Shown: piece after piece, positions 22,610 to 33,552 of the stretch
Position numbering within the stretch: position 1 is the first letter of the stretch
Layout: every line of letters begins with the position of its first letter
Assembly (NCBI GenBank): GCA_036925085.1
Contig: JAUPFP010000003.1
Location: 10,252,008 to 10,316,007, forward strand
Length of the DNA stretch: 64,000 nt
Source: Brachycybe producta
Lineage: Eukaryota; Arthropoda; Diplopoda; Playtdesmida; Andrognathidae
Reading direction: 5' to 3'
Notes under the pieces: generated by a model
What the model saw: only the letters and a program-made list of their open reading frames with translations
Told to the model about the DNA's origin: nothing
Database searches by the model: none
Program-made: the position numbers and the translations under genes

Positions 22610-23479
22610 TTGCACGCATTGAAGCGCTTACTAGGCGTAGTGGTCGGGACCATCGACTCCCTAAAGATCTATGTAGTAAGAGCAAATGCGACCCAAAGGC
22701 CGTTCCTGAGAGCCATATGTAAGGCCTACAGGACAACCTCGAATAAAGCCCTACAGGTCATAACGAACTGTCCTCCACTGTGGTTGAAAGCAGAACAAAA
22801 CTACAAAAGTTGGAAAATGAGGAAACAGTATGTTGAGAGAATGGAGGTACCCTTGCCTCTGAAAGACCGAGAACACCCAGGTCTATGTAAGATATACAAT
22901 ATTGAAGAATTCGACAAGCATGACGAGAATAGCCATCATCTGCAAGGATATACTGATGGATCAAAGTTGGACGGCAGGGTAGGAGCTGCCATGGTCATTG
23001 TTGATCACCAAAAGATAATACGAGAGTGGAAGGGCAGGCTTCCGGATGAATCAACAGTATATCAAGCTGAGATATATGCAATTAGCGTGATTGTAAAACA
23101 TTTACTCCAATTGGATGTAGAAGGTAAAACTATCATGCTAATGGTTGACTCAAAATTGGCTCTCCAAGCAGTGGCAAAAGGCCATAAACAGAATAGTAAT
23201 GCCTATCAAGCAAACAGGAATATAGGCAAGATTACCGAAAGAGGCGGTATTGTAAAACTTAAGTATGTGAGAGCACATGCAGGGATTAAGTGGAACGAAT
23301 ACGTTGACAAAATAGCCAAACTCGCAACTAAGAATGCCACACAATTGCAAGGGAAAATTCCACAAAGTTGGATAACCAAGCAATTGGAGAAAACAACTGT
23401 TGAAATGTGGCAACAAGATTGGGATCAAACTACAAAGGGTCGAGGTGGATCGAGGCTCACAGGTGGATCCCAATCATAG
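22610..23479 (+). pseudogene. LINE RT thumb plus type I RNase H
   Basis: The frame opens with the RT thumb region (AICKAYRTTSNKALQVI, then PPLWLKAEQ). RNase H follows with its catalytic series: Asp in YTDGSKLDGRVGAAMVI, Glu in YQAEIYAI, Asp in MLMVDSKLAL, and a last Asp in YVDKIAKLA with HAGIKWNE before it. The true protein continues in another frame at about 23430-23460, so one frameshift separates it from the C-terminal piece. No methionine-led start is meaningful because the 5' part is missing. Confidence 0.8.
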
Positions 23480-23793
23480 AAGCGAAAAAGCAACCAATAT
23501 CGGGAAAGATAGTTCAAATGATTACGGGACATGGTGACTTTAATAAGTACAAAAGGCGCTTTAACCTTGGAGACGATGACGCTGGAGGTATGTGTAACTG
23601 TGGGCAAGAAGAAGATTCAATTGACCACCTGCTCTGGAGATGCGGAGCAGAGCACATTACTGAAGCAAGAAATAAGCTGAAAATAGCAGTGAATCAGGCC
23701 AAGCAAACATGGCCATGTAGCGTTGAAAAACTGTTAAAGAGTGACCTAATTAGTCATTTTAAAAACTTTTGTAAAGAAATATTTGAAGATTGA
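23455..23793 (+). pseudogene. LINE C-terminal region with CCHC-like motif
   Basis: It continues the RNase H ORF after a frameshift: WIPIIEAKKQPISGKIVQMI, then CNCGQEEDSIDHLLWRC, a Cys-x-Cys...His-x4-Cys motif typical of the end of I/R1-type ORF2 proteins. It stops at 23791-23793. Confidence 0.75.
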
Positions 23794-23860
23794 AAACAGA
23801 AGTTAGCACGAAAGCGGGACTTTGAGCATAAGAAGTACTCTGTAAATAAAGCAGGGTTTT

Positions 23861-24306
23861 CTTAGGGGCACGTACTGGGTGGGTCCAGGCTGAGCCTTCC
23901 GCCTGTTGGCACGGTTAGAGGATAGTATGGTGAGTAGAGGCCCTTATACCCAATGGGTGGGCGGGGCGTGGCTTTCATTCCTGTCAACGAAGAGACCTCG
24001 AGGAAACGAACAGACGACAAGCGACTACGAACCACAACTAAGGTGCTTGGACCAACGGAGCCACCGCCACGGAAAACGATTACCGAGAACAAGCAGACAC
24101 CGCTTAGAAGACGACTGAGGCCAGAATCCGACGGGAAAGCCATAGGCCGTACTCTTCTCGTTTTGGGTTATTCATTGATACGTATATGTCAATTCACATA
24201 ACAGAATAATTTGAATAAAATCCTCTTTATTCAAATCACACTGTCTGATGCTTGAAAACCCCTTAAACGCAATCACTAACAGAAAACGGCTGCGCTGATT
24301 GAGAGT
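23861..24306. other. Second LINE leader copy and older LTR-like tail, cut by the big Gypsy insertion
   Basis: 23985-24080 resembles 22060-22120 (AGACGACAAGCGACTACG, GTGCTTGGACCAACGGAGCC). Near 24205-24240 the pair GAATAAAATCC and TTTATTCAAATCAC resembles the AT-rich block in the LTR at 2266. The big Gypsy element begins at 24307 after GAGT, and the interrupted sequence may resume at 36929, where TCGTCTGCT and AGCAGACGA lie near 37027-37053. Confidence 0.3.
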
Positions 24307-25107
24307 TGTAACGTCCCGCCGGACCGTCACAATAACCCCAGTAAGTTCACCCCAAAAAGGACGTAAAACTTACCGCTTAACCGGCTCCTTATGGGGACGG
24401 GACCGTACCCGTAGCCGTCTCCCGCACGGTGCTCCTTGAGTTGTGCCGGCTCCTGGAGCTACCCACGACGGACACGACGAAAAACCACGCCGCCACGCCG
24501 AGAATATCGCGGTAGAACACTGGTTCTACCGCGAGCCGACACGAAGACCGGCCGAAACAAGTCGGAAAGACGGTGGTGTTGTTCCCCAACCGGACAACCC
24601 ACCCTCCGCGGTACTTCCCCAAAGAAACGACATGGACACACAAAGTAAGAAGAATAAAAGTGTTTAATTCTACACTTACGATGTAAAAAGATGAATATGA
24701 TGGCAGTGATGATATTTACACAACTTGGCTGGTACTCTTTACCAGCCAAGCCGCCATAAATATACAACAAACAAAGGCCAACAGGCCAAAGGCACAAAAG
24801 AAGAAGGTCCAGATGCTGGACAGTGGAGGTCTCCCTGACCTCCACCCACAGGTCTAGTCCTTAGCTCAGCCTACAACCAACTGCCCCGATCCTGTGGTTG
24901 ACTAGGCCACAGGAAACCTCCAGGCAACTCCACCTGGAGGGGACAGAGGTCACTTCTGACCTCTCACCCATAGACTCCATGGTGAGAGGTCTGCTGGCAC
25001 CAAAATGGCGTCCGTCCCAACAGCCTACTGTAGCTGTCAGGCAGACCACCATAGGGAAATTCGTCTGCTCCATCAAAATTAAAATTGGAGCAGACCAGGT
25101 TGCCACA
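24307..25107 (-). repeat. 3' LTR of the big Gypsy element
   Basis: Identical in length to the 5' LTR (801 bp) with about eight substitutions by eye. The TG...CA ends are intact. Confidence 0.95.
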
Positions 25108-25130
25108 ATCCTCTCAACTTCCCTGTTCCG
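25108..25130 (-). promoter_or_regulatory. Probable polypurine tract
   Basis: On the minus strand a purine-rich run, GGGAAGTTGAGAGGAT, ends directly at the 3' LTR, where plus-strand DNA priming is expected. The same run (GGGAAGTTGAGGAT) adjoins the 3' end of the related element at 60.16 kb. Confidence 0.6.
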
Positions 25131-25184
25131 TCTCGGGAACAGGTCAGCCGAGCCAGCCAGGATTGCTCTCCGAACCTGACCTTC

Positions 25185-28116
25185 TTAGGTGCCGGACGGC
25201 TTCTCTGGCGGTGTCGCGAAAGTGGAGCCCATCCACTCCGCAGCCCACCGACGTGCCCACCACAAACACATCTGGGTGTTACGCCACCCAAAACCAGTAT
25301 CGAAGACTGTCCCCCTAAGACGGCTTTCCTCCAGGGCTCGGAATTCCTCGAAAGGAATATCCTGGAGTTGCGGACGCGTGTGAAGCATCCGACTTGTTAG
25401 GAGGTCCACCAGGGCGACCACAGGCTCGGTCTCGCACCCTGGTAGAGGCTCAGTTATAAACTGTCCAGCCATACCTCCTAGGTCGCATCCCAGCAAACTT
25501 ACGATGAATGGGGCTGCACGCCGGGCTAGACGAACTATCCCGGCATCTAGCCCCACCACATCCAAAATAGCAAACGTTTGCTGGACCGGGTTCACGACCA
25601 TGATCACCGGAAAACCTCCACAACCAAACGCCACCACATGGCGCATGTTGTACGGCGGTAGCCTTGCTACCCACGGCTCTGGAAGTGGCTCATCCAGACG
25701 GTAGTAGCCGTGGTATTGGCAACCCTCCATTCCCGGTTGGTCCTGCCAGAGTCCAAGCCGGTTATTCAGATACACCTCTGCATCTGAATACGGGGGCAAT
25801 GTGCCAATACGCCGTCCCTCAGCCTCAGGCCTAGGGGAGGTTGACGTTTCAGGTCCTAGGGTATCGAATACCCCGCCGCCATGGACCGGAGAGAAGGATG
25901 TACCCCCACTGGGGGTCACGGGGTCACGTTTAGTGGGAACACTAACTCCTGCAACCGAGGTTCCTTCGCCCTTAGGTGAGGGCAAAGTCACACGGTGCAG
26001 GGTTCCCACCGCTCGAACCCACAGGCTCGAGACCGCATCCACCTTCGGGGAGGATGGAGGCGTGCCGACCAAAACGTTGCGCATCGACCTACCATCCATC
26101 CGCACCGCCTCAACGGGACGGGTATGGACCGGTTGACTCCCGGCCGGCGTGCCTGCCTGAGCACGCCGGGACTCCTCCTTTTCCGCCACAACGCCTCCAG
26201 TTTCGGCTCCCTGGCGCCTACTACTGGAGGGTGTCGGACTCCCCTTCCTCTCACGCTTGGACCTTTTATGGTCCTTCTTCTTTTTCTTTTTCTTCCCGTG
26301 AGAGGAAGGTTGACCATGCGTCGGGTCAGACCTAACTGACCCCGACGACTTACTGGGCCGATCAGGCTTAGGCGGGTGGTTAGCCCCCTTCGCCTTCTCG
26401 GACTCCTTCTTCGAAGGTTTTCCGGCCGGAGCCGTACTCTTCGTAGAAGTGCCCTTAGCCGAAGTGACAGCCGAGGATGACTGTCCGGAGACAAATCTTC
26501 CTCGACCATCCCGAAGGAGAGACTTCTCCTTCGGTGCAGGAGTCGGCTGACTCTTGCTACCAGTCGCTTTGGCTTCCGCACCATGGGCTGGTGCACTGGA
26601 AGCCTGCATCGCCTCCCTCTCGGCGATTCGCTTCTGGCCAGCGATGGTCGTGGCACTCGCAATCGGCGGGACACCACGACCGACAGGAGGTTCCCCTGTT
26701 TTGAGCGGACTCCGGGCGGGCATTCCCTGCAGGGGAGGGAACTCCGCAGCCCGGCGCTCAAACTCCTGCCGCTCTCCTGCACCGACCGCACGAGCGATCT
26801 GTCGGTGCAAGCTCGCTGCTTGAGCTTGAAGCCGTTTGAGCTTATCCTCTAAGCTCTCGGGCTTCCGAGGTTCGGATGCCTTTCCTCGACCTGAGGACCT
26901 GGCCTTCTTACCTCTCGAGCTTTCAGCCACTGGTGGGGTGTGAGGGCGGGACCTTTTTTGTCCCTTGCCACCACCACCACTCACAGATTTCCCCGTTTTA
27001 CCGGGAGCGGGTACTGGAGGCTGAGTAGCCTTCTTCTCCGCTCGCCGGTCCCTCTTTGGGTTGTCCGACCGCCAGCCGGAGGGGCCAGCTACTGCCTCGG
27101 GCGGACCCGATCCAGCAGCCGGCGTCTCTGGCCAAGCAGCCCCTGAACAACCTTCAGGGTGGGCGAGAGTTTCTGCTCGAAGCCCCACAGCAGGCGTGAA
27201 CTTCTTCAACGCCTCCTCCTTAGCTTTGAGCAGAGCCTCTCTCTCTGCGAGAGCCTTGGCTCTGGCAGTGATCCGTGCGGCTCCGGACTTTTTCTTGCGC
27301 TTCTTCGCGCCGTCCTTCTTCACCTGCACGGTTGGAAACTCCCCGACGAAGCACCGACGGTCCCCGACCAGGAAGCCACCTTCCTGGACCATGTCCCGTC
27401 TAGCTTCGTCCAACCGATCCAAGCGGTCTTCTTCTTCGGCCAAGGACACAGCCACGGCCTCCAAAGACATTGGATCGGCGGGAACTCCGGGGGATCCCGT
27501 CCTAGACGGTTTACCCTCGGAGGCCGAACTACCCCCGTCAGACTCCGAAGAGCCCTCTGAAGAGGCGTTGCGGCTCCGCCACTGCCTTGAGGCGTCAACC
27601 ACCGAATCAACGGTGGTTTCGACCTCCATCTCCGTGTCTATGACTAAGGACGCTCCCAAGGAGACGTCCTCACTGTCCTCGACCACCCTAGACCAATCTA
27701 GGAGGTCTCGAACAGACGGAGACCCGGGTTCCGGGGTACTAGCGGTTACCACACCGGTAGCCGCCTTCCCACCGTCAACACCCGCTTCCGCAGGCTCTCC
27801 AACCGGAGAAACTACCGCCGCCACCGATTGAACGGTGGTAGCAGCCGTATTTCTGGTAGGAGACTGCAGGTATCTGCCCCAGAAGGCTCCGACACCGGTC
27901 GGAGTCGACTGGGCAGACTTCGGATCTTCCACAGCCTCTGCCGCCGGGGAATCAACAGATTCCACGGTGGCGTCAGCCGTTTCCGGTCCGCCAGATGATG
28001 GGGAGCCCTCCGATTCCGACTCCAACAGCCTTGCATCCCCCGGATGCAGCGGACTGAGGGAGGGGGACCGTTGGCTACTCCCGTCGTCTTTCTCCTTCTC
28101 CTTCTCCGTGGTGGGC
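25185..28116 (-). CDS. Extra 3' ORF in the env position, about 977 codons, function unknown
   Basis: This is the distal part of a frame continuous with the integrase end. I place its likely start near 28116, where a pyrimidine tract (TCTCTCCCTGTTTACTAG) looks like a splice acceptor. Splicing of a downstream gene is known in env-bearing Gypsy elements but is only inferred here. The protein opens Ser/Glu/Pro-rich. It then has lysine clusters (KKRKKK and a run of seven Lys in KKKKKKKDHKRSKRERK) that could be nuclear signals, and a short coil (LEDKLKRLQAQAASLHRQIA). It ends in a compact, aromatic-rich domain of about 230 residues (CQYHGYYRLDEPLPEPW, VVAFGCGGFPVIMVVNP, WWARRWAAEWM). I see no signal peptide, furin site or fusion peptide, so it does not look like Env. 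The last residues are conserved in the element at 60.2 kb. Confidence 0.7.
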
Positions 28117-29250
28117 CTAGTAAACAGGGAGAGAACCATTAAAAACCAGGTTTTACCATGGAAAAGTGAATTCCACGGACTTTTACCGTGAGAATTCTCG
28201 ATTTCACCGTCCAAAGTCGGTAATTCACGGTCAAAACCGTGTCTTACCGCCTTCGTACGGTGAAAACATCTTTTCCCCCTTTCGGAACCGGTAGAAAGAG
28301 TATTCCACGGGTTTTCACCGTGCGAATCGCGGTTTCCACCGTCCAAAGTCAGTAAACCACGGTAAAAACCATGGCTAACCACCTTCGGACGGTGAGAACA
28401 CCCTCTCACCGAGTTCCGACGTTTGGAAAGGGCATTGCACGGACTTCTACCGTGCAAAATGCCGTTTTCACCGTCCAAAGTCGGCAATTCACGGTCAAAA
28501 CCGTGTTTCACCGCCTTCGATCGGCGAAAACCACTCCCTGGCGGGCTACGACCGTCCAAACACCGTCGAACTTGGGCCTCCCCAAGCGAAACGGCGCTCG
28601 GACGGGCTGAACCCGTCGGAAAAGTGCTTTCCATAGTGGCTTGGCCACCATGACAAGAGTCATGGCGGCGAAACCACACCCACCACGTGTGTGTACGGTC
28701 AATGACCGTAAAACACACCGTTAACATATAAAAGAGAACTGCCAACAGGCAGGAGAAGGAAATACCCTTAGAGGGACTTACTTTTTCTATGTTGCCCTCT
28801 TTTTCCAGTCTTGGCACGCTTTTTAGACGGTGAATACGTGGTTTTTTCGGTCCACGTGGTGCCGGCGTTTTTTGTTTGTGTAATTTGCAAACAAAATGGC
28901 GCCTAGCCGCCAAATTCACCGTCTTAGCGGCTAATGGCCGTGCAGCAGCGGCTAATACATCATAAGCCGCCTCATGCATGGTCACCATGGAGATTTCACC
29001 GTCGTCTGCCTTTTTAGGGGCAGACATACGGCGAATTCTCCTACACCAAGACTGGATCTGAGGAGTAGAGACATTTACCGTCAATTTTCTTATATTGACG
29101 GTAATGGGAGCTTTCATGGAGGTTTTACCGGACGGATTTCGCCGTCCACGGACCGATTTGGTCGGACCTTGGACCAGACACCTGGGGATGGGCCGCCCTG
29201 GGTTTCTACCGAAACCGTAGCTGGCCCCAAACACCGCAATGTCCGGCCGC
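28117..29250 (-). other. Spacer between pol and the extra ORF, open but repeat-like
   Basis: The frame is open, but the translation switches from the pol tail to repeats and a Lys/Arg-rich stretch. A hydrophobic run (SCLLAVLFYMLTVCF) near 28745-28790 coincides with a pyrimidine tract ending TTGGCAG, another acceptor-like site. It may be leader-like sequence that happens to be open. Confidence 0.4.
28150..28555. repeat. Three tandem units of about 132 bp with ACCGT motifs
   Basis: ACCGTCCAAAGTC recurs at 28206, 28338 and 28470. Each unit also holds a hairpin-forming pair such as CACGGT and ACCGTG. The frame stays open across it and gives a repeated HGFDRELPTLDGE-like peptide. The position between pol and the extra ORF suggests a spacer rather than a protein domain. 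Confidence 0.7.
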
Positions 29251-30059
29251 CTCCTCTCCCAGCCGTCCGCCCATAGCAGCGGACTGCCGGCTCTACCCAA
29301 CCACGGTAGGGGCACCCACAGGGTACCCCACAACCGGATACTCCCTATCCGAGGGTCGTACCCACTCACCTCAAACACCCTCGGTCTCTGCGGACGGAGA
29401 TTATACCGAGGAGGTGGGGGGTCATCTCCCTCGGAGTCGGTAGACTCCTGCGAAGAAACGGACGGTGGCTTTGGTGCCGGAGTCACTCCACTCCGCACCG
29501 AAGCCTCCGTGGCATCGCTGTCTGTACCGGAGGAGGTTTCAGAGACACCAAGTCCATCTTCCTCTCTCACAGTGCAGGTGGGTATATACGGCTTCAGGTT
29601 ATCTACATGAAACCGGTCGCGCACCTTCTGACCATACCCGTCTACGAATTCTATCTCGTAGACTAGGTCAGAATACCGTGCGACCACCGTACCCCTCTCA
29701 GCTTTGTAAGCCAAGCTCCATTTCTTCGCCTGGCCGAGTTTCCCAGCCTGATTTCTTATCCACACCGGATCTCCCGGCTGGTAAAGAGGAGGCTGCACAC
29801 GGCCAGCGTCATACCGTTCCTTTTGCCTTCTTTGAGCAGCCGTCAAACGTTGACGGGCCTGCTCCTCCACGGCTTGCTGGTCGGGCAAGTCGCGGACTGG
29901 ACCGTTCGGAAGGAGATTATCAATCTCCATCCGGGGCTCACGGCCGAACAACAACTGATACGGAGAGACTTGCGTACTCTCCTGGACAGCTGTGTTATAA
30001 GCCCACACGGCGGGCCGTAATTTATCCCACCAGTCACGCTGTTCCTTAAAGGGGATCAA
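29250..30059 (-). CDS. Integrase C-terminal part and pol tail
   Basis: The start of this frame continues the integrase core (WWDKLRPAVWAYNTAVQEST, SPYQLLFGREPRM). A small beta-barrel-like DNA-binding region follows (YQPGDPVWIRNQ, LVYEIEFVDGYGQK). An acidic linker then leads to RYNLRPQRPR, the kind of motif that closes many Gypsy pol proteins, near 29375. No chromodomain was recognised. Pol protein probably ends shortly after, and the frame runs on into the spacer and extra ORF. Confidence 0.8.
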
Positions 30060-32769
30060 GGTACCGCTTGATGGTTTCCATTACGGTCTTATTCGTACGC
30101 TCCGTAAGCCCATTAGCTTGCGGATGGTACGCCGTCGTGAAGTGATGCGCTATGTTATAGCGCTCCCGGAACTTCAGCAGGACTTTGCTGGAGAACTGGG
30201 ACCCACGATCCGAGACAAGAGCTTTCGGTGTGCCATACACTGAAAGGATGTCGTCCTTCAGGAATTTCACAACACAGGCGGCCGTGGCCCTTCGTACCGC
30301 CCTTGCCACACCGTACCGGGTGAAATAGTCAACCATGATTAGTACATAGGTGACTCCACCCACGGAGGCAGGAAACGGTCCAACGAAGTCCATTCCCCAG
30401 GTATCAACTGGGTACTCCGGCACAATCGGTTGGAGAAATCCCTGACTTCGAGCGAACTGTCGCGCTCTCTGACACACCAAACATGACTTAACATATTCGG
30501 CCGTGTCCCGCTTCATACCGATCCAGTAGAAGCGTGAGCGCAGTCTCTGGTAGGTCTTAAACATCCCGAAGTGACCAGCTTTGGGAATGTCATGTAGCTT
30601 CCTTAGACAGAAAGCCCTGCATGACTTCGGAACTACCAGAACAGTTCTCAACCGATCTTGGATGGACCTGATAGCGAACAACAAGTCATCTGCCACCACA
30701 AACTTGAACCGGAGGTTCGAGTTGGGGTCACGGAAGATTTCACTCTTCACTTTGGAGCACCAGCCATCGGCTTCTTGCTCCTTGACCCAATCCACCTCAG
30801 AACGGACGTGGTAAATAACCTCACCTACGTCGGCTTCGACGTATTCAGGTAAGGAAAGGTCCGCCACATCACGAACAGGATACCGACTCAGAGCGTCGGC
30901 ATCCACGTGCAGTGTTCCCTTCCTATACTGAACCTTAAACTGGTACTCTTGAAGCTGCATCTGCCAACGCCCCAACCTGCCTTGCAGGTTCTTGGCTGTC
31001 TGCAGATAGCAAAGAGCATGGTGATCAGTTACGATCACAAACTCCCGGTTAAAGAGGTAAGGACGGAATTTACCCACGGCAAACATGACCGCCAAGCACT
31101 CCTGCTCGGTGACCGAATACCGTGTTTCCGCTCCTTTCATGAGTCGGCTTGCGTAGGCCAGAACACGGGGGACACTGTCCTCCGGTAACTTCTGGTAGAC
31201 TACGACTCCCAAGCCGTACCCACTAGCGTCGGTATGGATAATCACCTCACCACGCGGATCGTACATGGTGAGTACCGGCGCTTCGGTTAAAAATGCCTTT
31301 AACCGAGCAAACGCTAGTTTGCACTGATCTGACCACTCGAAGGACGCATCCTTCTTCGTCAGATCGTGCAAAGGCCTGGCCACCTTGGCGAAGTCCTTGA
31401 TGAACCTTCGATAGTAACCGGCAAGTCCGAGAAAACTGCGGACGCCTGTCACCGTCGTCGGGACATCAAACTCCTGGACTGCCCGCACGAGATCCGGGTC
31501 CGGAGCAACTCCCTCGGCACTTACTACGTGACCGAGATAACGCACTTTGTTAAAGCCAAAGAAACATTTCTTCGGCTGGAGTTTCAGCTCCGCCCCTCGT
31601 AACAGCCCAAGGACAGTGGAGAGTCTCTCGAGAAACTGCTCGAAAGTGTTCCCAAAGACGATAATATCGTCCAGGTACACCAGACAAGTCTCCCACTTAT
31701 GTCCTGCCAATAAGAGGTCTAGAGCTCTTTGCATGGTGGCTGGAGCATTACAGAGTCCGAAAGGCATTTTCCGGAACTCAAACAGACCTTGAGAGCAAAT
31801 AAATGCCGTTTTCTCAACGTCTGGCTCAGCCATCCGAACCTGCCAGTAACCACTAGCCAGGTCCAAGGTAGCGAAGAACTTCGCACCGGCCAATGAGTCG
31901 AGCGCATCATCGATGCGAGGCAACGGATACTGATCCAGCTTTGTCTGGGTATTCAGTTTCCGGTAGTCCACGCAAAAACGAAAGCCACCATCCTTCTTGC
32001 GGACAAGCAAGATAGGGCTCGCGTAGGGACTACGCGAAGGTTGGATAACCCCTGCATCCAACATCTTCGCCACCTCTTCTCTCTCGACTGCTCTGGCCGC
32101 TGGAGCGGTTCGACGCAATCCTTCACGCACCGGAGGTTGCCCACCGGTGTCAATCGTATGTTCGACCAGAGAGGTTTCACCCAACTCCGTGAAGTCGAAC
32201 GCGAAATGGTCCCGGCATGCCAGCAGGAACTCTCGAAGCTGTCTCGCCTCTTCAGGCTTCAGATTGGGACCAATCTTAAGACACTCTTCGAGAGTGGGAG
32301 CCGTCGCCATGTTGAGCACTTGGCGTCCGTTTCCGGACGCCCCTCTCAACTTAGACGATGACTTCCCTGGTCGAACCGTCCTCTGAGTGGGGTCTCCCCC
32401 TCTCAACTTAGACGGCTCTTCCAGCCCTACCACAATGGCAGCCTCCACAGCTTGAGCCGTGGCTACACCCTCTCCTGTTTCCAGGGCAATGGGTGCATTC
32501 CCCACGTTTTCAAGCCATATATCGTACGTGCCAAGCCGGTTAGCTGCAGCGATACCTGCTACGGCCAACACACCACGTCCACCTAAGGCTTTCCGGTGTG
32601 GCTCCACGAGAAGCAGCTGGCCAGGGCCGGCATGCTCTACCAACGTCACAGATACGACACGTCGTACGTGGGCTGGTAGCCAGACATTCTCCCTCAGTCG
32701 CAGAGAACAAACTTCTCCGCGCCCGATAGAGGTTCTGGTCTCGGGCAGCTCTGGTGAAACAATGTTCAC
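30046..32769 (-). CDS. pol: Pol: reverse transcriptase, RNase H, integrase core
   Basis: About 907 codons. Residues 1-230 are a linker that follows the protease. RT spans roughly 235-440 with FCVDYRKLN near 266, FATLDLASGYWQ, and the catalytic YLDDIIVFG near 366. RNase H lies near 500-620 with HTDASGYGLGV near 513 and TDHHALCYL. Integrase starts with a zinc-binding HHCC segment near 726 (H...H...CLVCQ). Catalytic Asp follows in MDFVGPFP near 795, Asp in SDRGSQF near 855 and Glu in LTERTNKT near 887. The domain order PR-RT-RH-IN is that of Ty3/Gypsy. It copies RNA to DNA and inserts it into the genome. Confidence 0.95.
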   Translation of the reverse strand: MNIVSPELPETRTSIGRGEVCSLRLRENVWLPAHVRRVVSVTLVEHAGPGQLLLVEPHRKALGGRGVLAVAGIAAANRLGTYDIWLENVGNAPIALETGEGVATAQAVEAAIVVGLEEPSKLRGGDPTQRTVRPGKSSSKLRGASGNGRQVLNMATAPTLEECLKIGPNLKPEEARQLREFLLACRDHFAFDFTELGETSLVEHTIDTGGQPPVREGLRRTAPAARAVEREEVAKMLDAGVIQPSRSPYASPILLVRKKDGGFRFCVDYRKLNTQTKLDQYPLPRIDDALDSLAGAKFFATLDLASGYWQVRMAEPDVEKTAFICSQGLFEFRKMPFGLCNAPATMQRALDLLLAGHKWETCLVYLDDIIVFGNTFEQFLERLSTVLGLLRGAELKLQPKKCFFGFNKVRYLGHVVSAEGVAPDPDLVRAVQEFDVPTTVTGVRSFLGLAGYYRRFIKDFAKVARPLHDLTKKDASFEWSDQCKLAFARLKAFLTEAPVLTMYDPRGEVIIHTDASGYGLGVVVYQKLPEDSVPRVLAYASRLMKGAETRYSVTEQECLAVMFAVGKFRPYLFNREFVIVTDHHALCYLQTAKNLQGRLGRWQMQLQEYQFKVQYRKGTLHVDADALSRYPVRDVADLSLPEYVEADVGEVIYHVRSEVDWVKEQEADGWCSKVKSEIFRDPNSNLRFKFVVADDLLFAIRSIQDRLRTVLVVPKSCRAFCLRKLHDIPKAGHFGMFKTYQRLRSRFYWIGMKRDTAEYVKSCLVCQRARQFARSQGFLQPIVPEYPVDTWGMDFVGPFPASVGGVTYVLIMVDYFTRYGVARAVRRATAACVVKFLKDDILSVYGTPKALVSDRGSQFSSKVLLKFRERYNIAHHFTTAYHPQANGLTERTNKTVMETIKRYLDPL

Positions 32770-33552
32770 CTACCCGTCAACCTGCTCGAGTGCAGGCGGA
32801 TCCACTGGGAGTTGCCGTCCCTGAGGCAAAGCCCCTGGTATCGGCGATGGAATTGCTTCCACCTCCCTAGGTTCTGCAAGCGCTCGATCGGTGAATGCAG
32901 CTTGGAGGGCGTCTGGATGTGCCGTCCAGACATCCTCCCGGAAGTAGACCTTCCGGTGCACGATATCAACCATCAAGCCGAAACGTGAGGCGTGATCAAC
33001 GCCCAGCAACGCTTCGCCCTCTCCTTTCACCAAAAGGAGAGGCACCTTGATGGTTTTCTCGTGGATGGTCAATTCCACATTTGTGACCCCTACTACCTCG
33101 ATGGAGTGCCCACCCATTCCAAGCAGGAATGAAGGAACCGCCAGTTCCTCTATAGGCAACTCCATCACTCGTGCCGCCGTAATGCTTAGGACCGACACGT
33201 CGGCCCCGGTGTCCACGATCATCTCCAACAGACGATCGCCTATCGACACCCACACCCTTGGTGAACCTACATCGTAGGCCCGGCTCTGAAGCTCAGGGAT
33301 GGGAACCCGCGGGCTCACACCATCGATTTTCTGCCTCCCGTCCACCTTACCGTCCATACCGGATGGTAATCCCAGACGTGCAGAAGACTGGGGAACAGTC
33401 TCACAAACTATAGACGCCCCAGGCACAACAGGAGGTATGGGCACACCAACTCCTCCCGCCTGCTCGATGAGCGCACGATCCAGCACCTCACCACTAGGCA
33501 TATAGGGTGAGGGGGCAAACCAGCGATCCAGCTGGCTGCACACGGCCTCCAA
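32770..33552 (-). CDS. Aspartic protease region
   Basis: About 260 codons. IVDTGADVSVLS carries the catalytic Asp near residue 115. MGGHSIEVVGVTNVEL forms the flap region and EALLGVDHASRFGL closes the fold. The N-terminal 100 residues are Pro/Val-rich linker. It adjoins pol directly. The relic at 1405 shows the same flap segment, so the family has more than one copy here. Confidence 0.9.
   Translation of the reverse strand: MEAVCSQLDRWFAPSPYMPSGEVLDRALIEQAGGVGVPIPPVVPGASIVCETVPQSSARLGLPSGMDGKVDGRQKIDGVSPRVPIPELQSRAYDVGSPRVWVSIGDRLLEMIVDTGADVSVLSITAARVMELPIEELAVPSFLLGMGGHSIEVVGVTNVELTIHEKTIKVPLLLVKGEGEALLGVDHASRFGLMVDIVHRKVYFREDVWTAHPDALQAAFTDRALAEPREVEAIPSPIPGALPQGRQLPVDPPALEQVDG

Larger units (their letters stand above)
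22164..23860 (+). mobile_element. RNase H-bearing non-LTR element (I/R1-like), internally reduced
   Basis: A leader of about 450 bp (CTACCGGCATTGAGCAACTG, GGTACCCCCCC) runs straight into the thumb end of a LINE reverse transcriptase. RNase H and a C-terminal CCHC-like motif follow. The endonuclease and catalytic RT core are absent, so a large internal part is missing. AATAAAGCAGG near 23845 may mark its 3' end. Confidence 0.75.

Noticed and set aside
28745-28800. Hydrophobic run SCLLAVLFYMLTVCF as an Env transmembrane segment
   Set aside because: It coincides with a pyrimidine tract in a repeat-like spacer, lies far from the C-terminus, and no Env hallmarks accompany it.
25800-30050. Many long open frames on the + strand opposite the Gypsy coding region
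   Set aside because: They are shadow frames of GC-rich coding sequence; their translations show no domain and the minus-strand frames carry all motifs.
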